A stretch of DNA of 64,000 bases, taken from positions 62,001-126,000 of the forward strand of contig NZ_JBBIXN010000006.1 in NCBI RefSeq assembly GCF_037646455.1, in the 5' to 3' direction. Positions 27,058 to 36,544 of this stretch are shown one piece after another. Each line of letters opens with the position of its first letter. The first letter of the stretch is position 1. The notes below the pieces were generated by a model. It was not told where the DNA came from. It made no database searches and saw only the letters and a program-made list of their open reading frames with translations. Source of the DNA: Draconibacterium mangrovi_A. GTDB lineage: Bacteria > Bacteroidota > Bacteroidia > Bacteroidales > Prolixibacteraceae. The position numbers and the translations under genes are program-made.

Positions 27058-28338
27058 TTAGTTTTCCGATAAATCGGCACAAATCAATTTATTATCGTTG
27101 CGAATAAATACATGCTTATTGGCAAAGGCAGGATGTGACCAGGTTACGCCGCGAGGCAATTGCTTTTTTGTGGGTTCAATTAATTTTGCCCGGCTGATCT
27201 CGGTAAATCCTTCGGGTGATAATTCAGTAATAAGCAATTCTCCCTGTTCATTAAACATCCAAATTTTATCGTTGTGCTGAATAAAATGGATGTTTGCCCA
27301 GCGGTTCCTTTTCACGGCAGTTTGATCTTCCCAAATGCGGTCGCCGGTGAAAAAGTCCAAACAGCGTAACTCGCCGTAACTGTCGACACCATAAATGTAT
27401 TTACCCAAAATTACCGGGGTGTTCATCACGCAATGTAAGGCATCAGTTTTACGTTCGCTTTCGCCACTCCGCTGCCACACTTTTTCGGCGCTGGTATAAT
27501 CATCGCCCAGTTTTACCAGAATCGATCCACTGTAAAAGGCACTAACAAAAATATGATCGTTTGCTAAAACTGGTGTGGCAATACTCATTCCCGAACCCGT
27601 TTTCCAGGGAAAGCGCCAATAAACTTCACCGTTTTCAGGGTTTAAACCCGACAAACTGTGTTCGGTCCAGTTGACCACTACTTGCTTACCGTTTTTTTCG
27701 ATTAACAGGGGTGCCGAGTAACCGGCTCTGTCCTCTAAATTGCGCCAGATTTCTTTGCCGGTATTTTTATTAAAGGCTACAATACATGCATTATTACTGC
27801 CACTTACATGGACAATAATCTTATCGTCAACAAGCAAAGGAGTAGCTGCGATTCCCCAAATCGGCATTACAATTTCGTATGCTGTATTGAGATTTTTTTT
27901 CCAAACCACCTCTCCCGAAGCCGCATCGAAACAAAATAAATGCCCCATGGTTCCCAACGAATAGACTTTTCCATCACGAATAACCACCGAAGCTCTCGGG
28001 CCGGCAGGGTAACCAACGCCGAAGTATTCGCAATCGTATGCAAATTCCCAAAGTTTAGCTCCGTTTTTCTCATCGAAACAAAGCACACGTTCTTGCTGAA
28101 CGGGTTTTTCAATCCGGTCGCTTACATAAACTTTGCCATTCGCTACTGTTGGTCCCGAATAGCCCGGGCCAATAGTTACCGACCATTTTATTGGAATCGT
28201 ATCCGATTCAAATTCGTTCAGAATTCCGGATTCATTCCAGACGGCATCGCGCTTAGCTCCGCGCCAATCGGGCCAGTCTTGTGCAATTACCAATGAACTT
28301 GCAATACTAAATATCAGAAATATAAGTACTCGTTTCAT
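27058..28338 (-). CDS. Exported PQQ-like beta-propeller protein
   Basis: This protein of about 426 residues has a signal peptide ending SSLVIAQ. The likely start is the ATG at 28338; a GTG at 28341 is also in frame. It contains repeated propeller blades of the PQQ/BamB type (GKVYVSDR, GAKLWEF, GEVVWKKN, GKEIWRN, GEVYWRFPW, GDRIWED). The opening DWPDWRG is typical of propellers found in sugar-degradation loci. A true PQQ dehydrogenase would be larger and carry cofactor residues that I do not see, so a binding or scaffold role is as likely as an enzymatic one. It is first in the - strand series before GH28, separated by 180 bases with no clear signal, and divergent from the formylglycine enzyme gene. 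Confidence 0.8.
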   Translation of the reverse strand: MKRVLIFLIFSIASSLVIAQDWPDWRGAKRDAVWNESGILNEFESDTIPIKWSVTIGPGYSGPTVANGKVYVSDRIEKPVQQERVLCFDEKNGAKLWEFAYDCEYFGVGYPAGPRASVVIRDGKVYSLGTMGHLFCFDAASGEVVWKKNLNTAYEIVMPIWGIAATPLLVDDKIIVHVSGSNNACIVAFNKNTGKEIWRNLEDRAGYSAPLLIEKNGKQVVVNWTEHSLSGLNPENGEVYWRFPWKTGSGMSIATPVLANDHIFVSAFYSGSILVKLGDDYTSAEKVWQRSGESERKTDALHCVMNTPVILGKYIYGVDSYGELRCLDFFTGDRIWEDQTAVKRNRWANIHFIQHNDKIWMFNEQGELLITELSPEGFTEISRAKLIEPTKKQLPRGVTWSHPAFANKHVFIRNDNKLICADLSEN

Positions 28339-28575
28339 CACTGTTTATTTCCAGCAAATTTAATTTTTTATCTAACTCTTTAAAGGAAAATGCAGATGGA
28401 AAGCGGGCCTTTAATGGCAACTAGATTAGATAGGCTGAAATAAAAACTTCAAGACCTTTTCGCCTGCAAATATCAAATATGAAGCTACTTCGCCACTGTC
28501 TTATTCTGCCAATAAAATACCTTTAAACCTTTCATTGCGAATTGGGTTATTATCACTGATACAAATATTCCTGAA

Positions 28576-29715
28576 ATGATAAAATCATTACTACACTTCC
28601 TCATAATTGCATTCATCTTTTTCTCCTGCTCGCCATCGAAAAGTAAAAAAGCAGAACAAGTTGTTGTCCGATCCGACACGATACAGACACAAAACAAGGA
28701 ATTGAGTTGCTGCGAAGTAAATTCAAAAACACGATTTCTGACGGGTGCCGACACCACTCAGATAAAAGTTGATGCGGCAGGCCACGAAGGAATGGTTTTT
28801 ATTGAAGGCGGTACCTTTGAAATGGGGGCCGATAACAATCAGGCACGCCCCGATGAATATCCAAAGCATCCGGTAAAAGTGAACAGTTTTTGGATGGATG
28901 TGCACGAGGTAACAAATGCGCAATTCTCAAAATTTGTAGAAGAAACCGGCTATGTTACTGTTGCCGAAAAGGACATTGACTGGGAAGTGATGAAAACCCA
29001 GGTTCCGCCGGGAACGCCCAAGCCATCGGCTGAAATGCTTAAAGCCGGTTCGATGGTTTTTACGCCACCTTCGCAATCTGTTCCGCTAAACGATTATTCG
29101 CAATGGTGGTCGTGGGTGGTTGGCGCCAGCTGGAAACACCCCGAGGGCCCCGAAAGTAATATTGATGGCCGGGAAAATTACCCGGTAGTTCATATTTGCT
29201 GGAACGATGCCGTGGCTTACTGCAAATGGGCCGGTAAACGTTTGCCCACCGAAGCTGAATGGGAATTTGCAGCGCGGGGCGGATTACAGAACAACATTTA
29301 CCCCTGGGGAAACGAACACATTGAAGACGGTTCGCCAAAAGCCAATTCCTGGAACGGACACTTCCCGAATATGAATACCCAAAAAGATGGATTTTATGCC
29401 ACCTCACCTGTGAAATCTTATCAGGCGAATGCTTATGGTTTGTTTGATATGGCAGGAAATGTGTGGGAATGGACACAAGACTGGTACGACATGAATTATT
29501 ACCAGAGTTTGCCAACTGACAAAGTTACGGTCGATCCAAAAGGCCCGGATAAAAGTAACGATGCCCGAAATCCTTACGACGAGCGAAAAACCATTCGTGG
29601 TGGTTCGTTTCTGTGTAACGACAGCTATTGTTCGAGTTACCGGGTAGCGGCGCGTATGCCTGGCGAAATTTACACCGGAATGAGCCACACCGGATTCAGG
29701 TGTGTTAAAGACTAA
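28576..29715 (+). CDS. Formylglycine-generating enzyme (SUMF1-type) lipoprotein
   Basis: This 379-residue protein has a lipobox (FIFFSC, Cys18). The FGE-sulfatase domain runs from about 70 to the end, with MVFIEGGTFEMGAD, WMDVHEVTNAQF, RLPTEAEWEFAARGG, GNVWEWTQDWYD and RGGSFLCNDSYCSSYR. The last contains Cys347 and Cys352, the spacing of the catalytic copper-binding pair of human FGE (C336/C341). Most bacterial look-alikes of this fold lack the pair, so this copy is likely a real sulfatase-activating enzyme. True FGE oxidises the signature Cys with O2 and copper. It is divergent from locus 1 with its six sulfatases. The lipoprotein signal puts it outside the cytoplasm, which is unusual because bacterial sulfatase maturation is normally cytoplasmic. 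Confidence 0.88.
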   Translation: MIKSLLHFLIIAFIFFSCSPSKSKKAEQVVVRSDTIQTQNKELSCCEVNSKTRFLTGADTTQIKVDAAGHEGMVFIEGGTFEMGADNNQARPDEYPKHPVKVNSFWMDVHEVTNAQFSKFVEETGYVTVAEKDIDWEVMKTQVPPGTPKPSAEMLKAGSMVFTPPSQSVPLNDYSQWWSWVVGASWKHPEGPESNIDGRENYPVVHICWNDAVAYCKWAGKRLPTEAEWEFAARGGLQNNIYPWGNEHIEDGSPKANSWNGHFPNMNTQKDGFYATSPVKSYQANAYGLFDMAGNVWEWTQDWYDMNYYQSLPTDKVTVDPKGPDKSNDARNPYDERKTIRGGSFLCNDSYCSSYRVAARMPGEIYTGMSHTGFRCVKD

Positions 29716-29727
29716 TAGCGATCTTGA

Positions 29728-30609
29728 TTAGTAAATTTTTTTCCGTTCTTTGGTCAGGTTTTTCATCCACTGGTTAACCACAAACTCATTTTGCTCCATC
29801 CATTTTTTCACCCCGTTTACAGGATCCTCACTCACCCTGATTTCATAAACAAGGCTATTTAGCTGCTTTTCGGTGAGCTGCATACGTTCGAAGAAACGAA
29901 CGGCGTTCGGATGTTTTTCTTCGAGGTTCTTACGACCAACAGTGTAGATCTTTTCTCTCTGTCCAAAGATATTATCCGGATCTTCCAAAAAACGAACATC
30001 ATAGCGGGCAAAAATCCAGTGAGGTTCCCAACCGGTTACAACAATTTCTTTTCGGCGTTTAATGGAATCGCCCAGCTGTTCCACCATTTCTTCTTCGGAA
30101 AGTGCCAGCAACGAGTTCGGTAAGGAATATTTATCAATGGCTGCCTGTGCTTTTTCCATTACACCGGCTCCAGCATCGATTCCAACAATCGGGTGAGGAT
30201 AATTTTTCAGATCGTCTATCGATTCCAGTTTACTGTAAGCCGGAACAACCAAACCTGTGCGCGCTTCAGGATAAGTAATCCCAAGCATTTCGAGTTGATT
30301 CTCGTTTGCTTCGATGTATCGTTTATGCGTTTCGGGCAACCAGGCATCGGTAAATACATCAGCCTCGTTATTGGCCACTTCATTATAAGCTGTTTCAACA
30401 TCCGTCAGTTTTAACACCACATCATAATCCATGTGCTCCTCAAGCAAAACATACGACAAATAAGTGATGGCAACACTTTCCGACCAATCGGTATAAACAA
30501 TTTTTAGCGAACGCTCGTCTTCAGGCTTAGTTCCCGTTTGGCACGACGAAAAAAATGCGAGCAGGATCAAAAGTGCTGTTGCTTTATTCTTTGAAAAAAA
30601 TGGTATCAT
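29728..30609 (-). CDS. Glycine betaine-type ABC transporter substrate-binding lipoprotein (OpuAC/ProX-like)
   Basis: The ATG at 30609 gives 293 residues with a lipobox (LAFFSSC); the frame is open 14 codons upstream, but that start would overlap the stress-protein gene. The mature part is a type II periplasmic-binding fold (KIVYTDWSESVAITYLSYVL, NNEADVFTDAWLPETH, IVVTGWEPHWIFARYDVRFLEDP), the OpuAC pattern with aromatic residues for a quaternary amine. It captures betaine or a similar osmolyte. No permease or ATPase gene is beside it. Its neighbours are a BCCT transporter and a Usp protein, 13 bases from the latter. It converges on the FGE gene with 12 bases between stops. Confidence 0.88.
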   Translation of the reverse strand: MIPFFSKNKATALLILLAFFSSCQTGTKPEDERSLKIVYTDWSESVAITYLSYVLLEEHMDYDVVLKLTDVETAYNEVANNEADVFTDAWLPETHKRYIEANENQLEMLGITYPEARTGLVVPAYSKLESIDDLKNYPHPIVGIDAGAGVMEKAQAAIDKYSLPNSLLALSEEEMVEQLGDSIKRRKEIVVTGWEPHWIFARYDVRFLEDPDNIFGQREKIYTVGRKNLEEKHPNAVRFFERMQLTEKQLNSLVYEIRVSEDPVNGVKKWMEQNEFVVNQWMKNLTKERKKIY

Positions 30610-30622
30610 TTTATTGTTGGTT

Positions 30623-31543
30623 TTATTGGAAAATTCTTTTAAGAAATACAATGGCTTTGCTTCTGTCGTTTACAATCAGTACCGGAATATTTTTATCCGA
30701 TTCAGCCAGTTTTTCAGATGTGGTATCGAGAAGGATATCCGCCAGTCCCGATTTCATGGAGGAGCCAATAATAATCATGTCTGCGCCGGTATTCAAAGCC
30801 TTTCTGTATAAAATCTGATCTTCTTCATTTTCGGCATCTACCGAATACGAAAATGCAATGTCCTCTGTATCGCGCTGGTATTGTTTTATAAATTTATTAA
30901 ACTCTCTTGTACTGATTTTCTCGACGTACTTTTTAAGCTTTTCATCCGTTTCGGGGTCAACCTGCGGGAAGTATCCCACCGGCAATTTATGAGTATGATG
31001 ACAAGCCACCTTGGCACCCGTTAACTCCTTTAAGCGAAAAGCTATTTGTAAAGCCATTTCGCTGGCTTTCGAAAAATCCATTCTTACCAGGAGGTTGTCG
31101 ATGCGCTCATAAACCGATTCAGAAATCAACAATACCGATGATGGAATAATACCGATCACTTTTCGGACAATACTTCCGTTTCCCTGGTACCCCATTTTCT
31201 TCCCTAATAAAGTAAGCGTAATGTTGTTTTTCTGGGTGAACTTAACAATCGTTTCCATAGGATGACCTTCCTTTACTTCCACGTTGATGTTAACATCGGC
31301 ATCCGAACTGCATTGCTCGTTAATTTTGTCCTGCAGTTCTTCCCGGATAATTTCAGGAACGGGTTTATCCAACTCAGGAAAAGCATCGAACAATTCTTTG
31401 GGAATATCGTAGGGCTTCATCACATGCAGGAAGGTTATACTTTCCGGTTTAATTTTATTTACCAGAAACCGTGCATAACGAATGAGCGAGTCATCCATCT
31501 CAGAGAGGTCGAGGCAGACCAGAATATGATTTAATCGATACAT
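30623..31543 (-). CDS. Tandem universal stress protein (UspA family)
   Basis: This 306-residue cytoplasmic protein has two Usp domains. The first (about 1-145) opens NHILVCLDLSEMDDSLIRYA and holds TLLGKKMGYQGNGSIVRKV. The second (about 150-290) opens NLLVRMDFSKASEMALQIA and ends DMIIIGSSMKSGLADILLDTTSEKLAES, close to the G-x2-G-x9-G-S/T nucleotide-binding pattern. It may bind ATP and adjust transport or metabolism under osmotic or other stress. It sits in the osmoprotection group, 31 bases after the BCCT gene. Confidence 0.9.
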   Translation of the reverse strand: MYRLNHILVCLDLSEMDDSLIRYARFLVNKIKPESITFLHVMKPYDIPKELFDAFPELDKPVPEIIREELQDKINEQCSSDADVNINVEVKEGHPMETIVKFTQKNNITLTLLGKKMGYQGNGSIVRKVIGIIPSSVLLISESVYERIDNLLVRMDFSKASEMALQIAFRLKELTGAKVACHHTHKLPVGYFPQVDPETDEKLKKYVEKISTREFNKFIKQYQRDTEDIAFSYSVDAENEEDQILYRKALNTGADMIIIGSSMKSGLADILLDTTSEKLAESDKNIPVLIVNDRSKAIVFLKRIFQ

Positions 31544-31574
31544 GCTTTAACTTTTAAAGGATTATAAATTGTCG

Positions 31575-33224
31575 TTATTCTTTTTTTGATTTTGAAACGC
31601 GTTGTTCTGTTCCCCGTTTTTGGATCATTTTTGAAATGGTTTCCAAATATTCTTTATGTTCTTTTTCGCGTTGTATTTCCATTAATCCCTGGTGCTCTTC
31701 GCGTAATCCTTTTAACAAACTCCAAACTACGATGAGCAAAATAATAGCAAAGGGCAAACCGGTTGAGATGGCTGCGGTTTGCAGTGCTCCGAGCCCGCCA
31801 CCAATCAGTAAAACGGCTGCAACAGCTCCCTCGGTGAGCGCCCAAAAAATACGCTGAGGTACCGGAGCATCTAATTTTCCACCGGCTGTTAACGAGTCAA
31901 CCACCAACGAACCCGAGTCGGAAGAGGTAATAAAAAAACTGGTTACCAAAATCACTCCAACTGTTGATGTTACTGCTGATATCGGGAATTGTTCCAGCAA
32001 TACATAAAGAGATGTGGCAATATTATCGGTTACCGCACCTGCAATATCGGCCATTGAATTTAACTCGAGAAACATGGCACTTCCGCCAAATGTTGAAAGC
32101 CATAAAAACGTAAGTAAAGTGGGCACGATTAATACACCCAGCACAAATTCTTTTAGTGTTCGTCCTCTTGAAATACGTGCGATAAACATGCCCACAAATG
32201 GCGACCAACTCACCCACCAGGCCCAGTAGAAAACGGTCCAGTCGCGTTGCCAATCCGACTGCTGGTAGGTTTCTGTCCAGGTCGACAACTCAAAAAAGTT
32301 CTGAATATATCCGCCCAGGTTCTGAATAAACGAATCGAAAATAAAAAGTGTTGGTCCCACAATAATCATAAAAAGCAAAAAGACCGCTCCAATGAGCATG
32401 TTCAGTTCACTTAATCGTTTTACACCGCCGCTTAATCCGGCAATTACCGATCCTGTGGCGGCAAGCGTAATGACGGTAATCAAAATAACCTGCGAGGTTA
32501 TGGTGTCGGGCATGTTAAAAAGGTGAGCGAGGCCGGCACTAACCTGTTGTACGCCCATACCCAGCGATGTTGCCAGACCAAAAAGTGTAGCCACAACAGC
32601 CAGCACATTAATTGCTTTTCCCCATGGGCCATATATTTTTTTCCCTAACAGCGGATAAAAAATGGAGCTGATGGTAAGCGGTAATTTCTTATTGAAAGTA
32701 AAAAAGGCCAGGGCCATTCCTACCAAAGCGTAAATACCCCAGGCATGCAATCCCCAGTGCAGAAAAGTAATTTCCATCGACAAGCGTGCTGCTTCCACGG
32801 TTCGTTCTTCGCCCCCCGGAGGATGTATAAAGTGATTAATAGGTTCACCAACACTCCAGAATAGGATACCAATTCCCATACCTGCACTAAAAAGCATGGC
32901 AAACCAGGCTCCTTTCGAAAATTCGGGTTTGGCTTTGCTTCCTCCCAATCTAATTTTGCCAAACTTACTAAAGGCTACATAAAGCACAAAGAAGAGAAAA
33001 ACGTTCACGGTGATTACAAAAAACCAGCCGCCATAATCCGAAATTGAAGTTTGAATGGTTGAGAAGACCTTATTCATGGGTTCGCCAACAATCAATGTAA
33101 TTGCAATAAAAAGAACAATTACTATCGCTGCCGGCCAAAAAACGGGTCCGTCTACATCAAAATACTTCTTGGTGCTTACCAGGTGAGCTTCTCCTTCGTG
33201 AGGTGCTTTTTCTTTTTTTGCCAT
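31575..33224 (-). CDS. BCCT-family betaine/choline/carnitine transporter
   Basis: This 549-residue integral membrane protein of the betaine/carnitine/choline transporter family has about 12 spans. The family signature WTVFYWAWWVSWSPFVGMF is near 355, before the ISRGRT loop, and FSAGMGIGILFWSVGEP holds the conserved glycine-rich stretch. The charged C-terminal tail (REHKEYLETIS and KK-rich end) may sense ionic strength, as in the osmoregulated members. It imports quaternary amines with Na+ or H+ for osmotic protection. It is the first gene of a three-gene group; the leader region to the right holds no clear consensus promoter. Confidence 0.94.
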   Translation of the reverse strand: MAKKEKAPHEGEAHLVSTKKYFDVDGPVFWPAAIVIVLFIAITLIVGEPMNKVFSTIQTSISDYGGWFFVITVNVFLFFVLYVAFSKFGKIRLGGSKAKPEFSKGAWFAMLFSAGMGIGILFWSVGEPINHFIHPPGGEERTVEAARLSMEITFLHWGLHAWGIYALVGMALAFFTFNKKLPLTISSIFYPLLGKKIYGPWGKAINVLAVVATLFGLATSLGMGVQQVSAGLAHLFNMPDTITSQVILITVITLAATGSVIAGLSGGVKRLSELNMLIGAVFLLFMIIVGPTLFIFDSFIQNLGGYIQNFFELSTWTETYQQSDWQRDWTVFYWAWWVSWSPFVGMFIARISRGRTLKEFVLGVLIVPTLLTFLWLSTFGGSAMFLELNSMADIAGAVTDNIATSLYVLLEQFPISAVTSTVGVILVTSFFITSSDSGSLVVDSLTAGGKLDAPVPQRIFWALTEGAVAAVLLIGGGLGALQTAAISTGLPFAIILLIVVWSLLKGLREEHQGLMEIQREKEHKEYLETISKMIQKRGTEQRVSKSKKE

Positions 33225-33818
33225 AATGAAGTGTTAAATTACAAGCCTATTCTTTTCCTGATTGGTTTATGTTTTTAAAATCTCATGGATTTTCGTAAAA
33301 GACCACTCCAAATCATCCGGGATATTTAACAAGCAACGTTGTTTAAATCGTACACCTGTTCACAAAAAACATCCAATAAACATGTGCAAAGACGAAATTT
33401 CATTTGGTAGCAGAAAGCCTTTACAATAAGACTTTTTTTGGTGAAAAGCAAATATTACAGGGAATTGTAATTAAACAGCACTTTGGAAACTACCTAACAG
33501 ATTGGCACAACAAGAGTACATTTCGCTTAAAAACAGTCCAATTTTTTCGTGAACGGCAACTAAATTCTTTTTGCAAGCTCAAAGAGTCAATGAAGAATTC
33601 TACTGTAATAATGACAGCATTTTCTATCAGATACGTGCCTGTTTATATTTCCATAGAATCTTCTTTACACTAACTCAAAGAGCATTTATCAGAGATGAGT
33701 AAAAAACGAATTCGAAGAACAGCTTATTAAGACCATATTTAAATTGCATTTTTTTCAAAATACACTTAACTTGTAATGAGACAGATAAATGTTAACATAG
33801 AATTTCCAATTTGTAATT
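33225..33818. other. 594-base intergenic region between divergent genes
   Basis: This stretch separates the BCCT gene (-) from the C-T-A-G-R sulfatase gene (+). I see no good gene in it. A possible 89-codon frame at 33404-33673 has no signal, motif or codon pattern that supports it. A CAACGTTG palindrome near 33338 could be an operator. No TAnnTTTG promoter match stands out on either strand, and there is no RNA gene that I can recognise. Confidence 0.5.
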
Positions 33819-35423
33819 ATGAAAAATTTAAAATTTTCTTTTTTAAGAATGTCAGGTATTGGAGTGTTTGTAGTTCTTCTTGCCATGACCTCATTTGTAA
33901 GCCCCAAAAGTTTAAATGCACAGAACACCGAAAAACCAAACATCTTAGTGATTTGGGGTGATGATATCGGTACATGGAACATTAGCCACAATAACCGGGG
34001 AATGATGGGTTATCACACACCCAACATCGATCGTATTGCCAACGAAGGTCTTGCATTTACCGATTATTATGCTCAACAAAGTTGTACTGCCGGACGAGCA
34101 GCTTTTATAGGCGGAAATGTTCCAGTTAGAACAGGTATGACAAAAGTTGGGTTACCCGGTGCTAAGGAAGGATGGCAAAAAACGGATGTAACCATTGCAA
34201 CAGTGATGAAAGGCCGAGGCTATGCTACCGGCCAGTTTGGTAAAAACCATCAGGGCGACCGTGATGAACACCTCCCAACAATGCATGGCTTCGACGAATT
34301 TTTTGGGAACCTTTACCACCTGAACGCTGAGGAAGAACCCGAAAACGAAGATTATCCGGGCGATATGGTACTAAAGAGCGGCAAAACTTTTGCAGAAACC
34401 TACGCTCCACGCGGGGTATTAAAATGTAAAGCCGATGGTAATGGTGGTCAAACCATTGAAAATACAGGCCCTCTTACAAAAAAACGCATGGAAACCATCG
34501 ATGATGAAACGGTGGCTGCAGCTGTTGATTTTATTAAACGTCAGAACGAAGCAGGCAAACCATTTTTCTGTTGGTGGAATGGAACCAGAATGCACTTCAG
34601 AACTCACGTAAAAGAAGAACATCGTGGAATTTCAGGACAGGATGAATACAGCGATGGAATGGTTGAACACGATATGCATGTTGGACAGTTGTTGCAGGTA
34701 CTGGATGAACTGGGAATAGCCGATAACACCATTGTTTTTTATTCAACCGACAATGGTCCTCATTACAATACCTGGCCCGATGCCGGTACAACTCCATTCC
34801 ATGGTGAAAAGAACTCGAATTGGGAAGGAGCTTACCGAGTCCCGGCATTTATTCGCTGGCCCGGTCATTTCCCTGAAGGAAAAACGCTGAACGGTATTGT
34901 TTCGCACGAAGACTGGTTGCCTACTTTCGCCGCGGCTGCCGGTGATACCGATGTAAAAGAACGCCTGAAAGAAGGAACCACTATAAATGGCAGATCATAC
35001 AGAAATTACATTGATGGCTACAATCAACTCGATTACCTTTCAGGTAAGGTTGAAGAATCACCTCGCCACGAATTTTGGTACGTAAATGACGACGGTCAGG
35101 TTGTTGCAGCCCGTTACGACGACTGGAAAGCTGTATTTCTTGAAAACAGGGGCGAGAAGTTTGGCGTTTGGATAGAACCCTTCGTGGAATTGCGTGTGCC
35201 TTACGTTTTTAATTTAAGACGAGATCCGTTTGAAAAGGCACTGCATAATTCAAATACTTACTATGATTGGCTCCTGGATCATGCCTTTGTACTTGTTCCC
35301 ATTCAGCAACTGGCTTCACAGTTTCTCCTTACGATGAAGGAATATCCGCCATCGCAAACACCAGGTGCTTTCAATTTGAGCAAAATTGAAGAAATGCTTA
35401 ATAATCCGGGTGGAGGCCATTAA
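33819..35423 (+). CDS. Sulfatase (S1 family) with a C-T-A-G-R signature
   Basis: This 534-residue sulfatase has an N-terminal hydrophobic segment (about 13-27) with signal cleavage near LNAQ. Metal ligands are in IWGDDIGTWNIS (D48-D49). The maturation site is CTAGRAAFIGG from Cys89, the C-x-A-x-R form in place of C-x-P-S-R. Further motifs are FGKNHQGD, FYSTDNGPHYN and a C-terminal region ending in an ordered tail (SLFNL-free, MKEYPPSQTPGAFN). This branch is one of the less-studied arylsulfatase groups; whether Ala and Gly at these positions change the maturation enzyme is open. It is followed by a HAD-type gene at 35507, a pairing that may be functional. Confidence 0.88.
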   Translation: MKNLKFSFLRMSGIGVFVVLLAMTSFVSPKSLNAQNTEKPNILVIWGDDIGTWNISHNNRGMMGYHTPNIDRIANEGLAFTDYYAQQSCTAGRAAFIGGNVPVRTGMTKVGLPGAKEGWQKTDVTIATVMKGRGYATGQFGKNHQGDRDEHLPTMHGFDEFFGNLYHLNAEEEPENEDYPGDMVLKSGKTFAETYAPRGVLKCKADGNGGQTIENTGPLTKKRMETIDDETVAAAVDFIKRQNEAGKPFFCWWNGTRMHFRTHVKEEHRGISGQDEYSDGMVEHDMHVGQLLQVLDELGIADNTIVFYSTDNGPHYNTWPDAGTTPFHGEKNSNWEGAYRVPAFIRWPGHFPEGKTLNGIVSHEDWLPTFAAAAGDTDVKERLKEGTTINGRSYRNYIDGYNQLDYLSGKVEESPRHEFWYVNDDGQVVAARYDDWKAVFLENRGEKFGVWIEPFVELRVPYVFNLRRDPFEKALHNSNTYYDWLLDHAFVLVPIQQLASQFLLTMKEYPPSQTPGAFNLSKIEEMLNNPGGGH

Positions 35424-35446
35424 TTACATAAACTAATAAAATAGTG

Positions 35447-35478
35447 ATTGCTCTGCTGTAAGTGTTCAGCAGGGCAAT
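35447..35478 (+). terminator. Stem-loop terminator or attenuator after the sulfatase gene
   Basis: ATTGCTCTGCTG (35447-35458) pairs with CAGCAGGGCAAT (35467-35478) over 12 bases with one G-U pair and an 8-base loop. TATTTTAATT follows, so it resembles an intrinsic terminator that would reduce or stop read-through into the HAD gene. Confidence 0.6.
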
Positions 35479-35506
35479 TATTTTAATTCATCAAAACTGA
35501 ATCAAA

Positions 35507-36496
35507 ATGAATAAATCCGTATTAATCTGGGTATTAATTGCTTTCATAAGTTGCACATCCCCTTCCGAGCAGGCAACAACAACATCAATCGTTGAAAGCG
35601 ATCCTCTTTCACTTTGGAACGATAGCGAAGTAAAGACTGCAATCTCAGATTTTGTAAAGAATGTAAGTGATCAGAATTCCGTTGACTTTGTAAAAGTTGA
35701 AGACCGTATTGCTGTTTTTGATAACGATGGTACTTTGTGGTGCGAAAAACCGCTCTATATTCCGGTGGAGATCGAATTTGCCTATATAAAAAGTGAATAT
35801 CCAAAGCACCCTGAATGGAAGGACGATAAGCTGTTTGCCGGTATTGTCAATAACGACCTGTCGGTTTTAGCGGATTATGATACAGGCACATTAATTGCCA
35901 AATTATTCGGAACACACGACGGACAAAAAGAAGAAGACTACAAAGATTTTGTATATCAAACATTATCTACTGTTCAGCACAGCAAGTTTAACCGCCCGCT
36001 AAAAGAAACAACTTTTTCGCCAATGGTTCAGTTGGTTCACTATCTGCAAGCTAACGACTTTAAAGTGTACATCGTAACCGGTGGCGAAATCACTTCTGTA
36101 CGTACGGTTTCGGAGGAAATTTACAACATCCCGAAAGAGAATGTGGTTGGCAGCAGTGTTGTGCTAGAGTATGTTAGCAATGATACAGGTAAATATCTGG
36201 TCCGTACCGGAAAAATCCAGTCGGCGAACGACCAACAAATAAAACCACCTAACATAGAATTGCACATTGGCCGCAAACCTATTTTTGCTGCCGGTAACAG
36301 CGACGGCGACTACCAAATGATGGAATACACGCTTTCGGGCAGCGGACCATCAATGGCAATTTTGGTGCATCACAACGACGAAACACGCGAATACAGCTAC
36401 ATGCACGGCACTGAAAAAGCTGTTGAAGATGCTGACCAAAAAGGCTGGTATGTGGTGAGTATGAAAGACGATTTCAAAGAAATTTTTGGGAACTAA
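35507..36496 (+). CDS. HAD-superfamily phosphatase-like lipoprotein
   Basis: This 329-residue lipoprotein (Cys16 in AFISC) has a HAD fold. Motif I is FDNDGTLWCE with nucleophile D72 and acid/base D74, motif II is VYIVTGGE, and motif IV is AGNSDGDYQMMEY. It resembles phosphoserine-phosphatase-like HAD enzymes that in this phylum are exported. It would hydrolyse a phosphomonoester in the periplasm. Its gene follows the C-T-A-G-R sulfatase by 83 bases across a stem-loop. The natural substrate is unknown, and a link to sulfated glycans is only suggested by position. Confidence 0.8.
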   Translation: MNKSVLIWVLIAFISCTSPSEQATTTSIVESDPLSLWNDSEVKTAISDFVKNVSDQNSVDFVKVEDRIAVFDNDGTLWCEKPLYIPVEIEFAYIKSEYPKHPEWKDDKLFAGIVNNDLSVLADYDTGTLIAKLFGTHDGQKEEDYKDFVYQTLSTVQHSKFNRPLKETTFSPMVQLVHYLQANDFKVYIVTGGEITSVRTVSEEIYNIPKENVVGSSVVLEYVSNDTGKYLVRTGKIQSANDQQIKPPNIELHIGRKPIFAAGNSDGDYQMMEYTLSGSGPSMAILVHHNDETREYSYMHGTEKAVEDADQKGWYVVSMKDDFKEIFGN

Positions 36497-36544
36497 GTAC
36501 ACAGTCCTAATTTTAATATCTGTCGAATTAATAATAAATGCAAA

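Noticed and set aside
28355..28362. CAAATTTA, a possible reverse-strand TAnnTTTG promoter for the PQQ-type gene
   Set aside because: No TTG at the proper spacing, and the transcript would begin only a few bases before the start codon.
29709..29740. Short ACTAAT/ATTAGT inverted repeat between convergent stops
   Set aside because: A six-base, A/T-only stem is too weak to call a terminator.
33404..33673. 89-codon frame in the intergenic region
   Set aside because: No signal peptide, motif or plausible start context; amino-acid pattern looks random.
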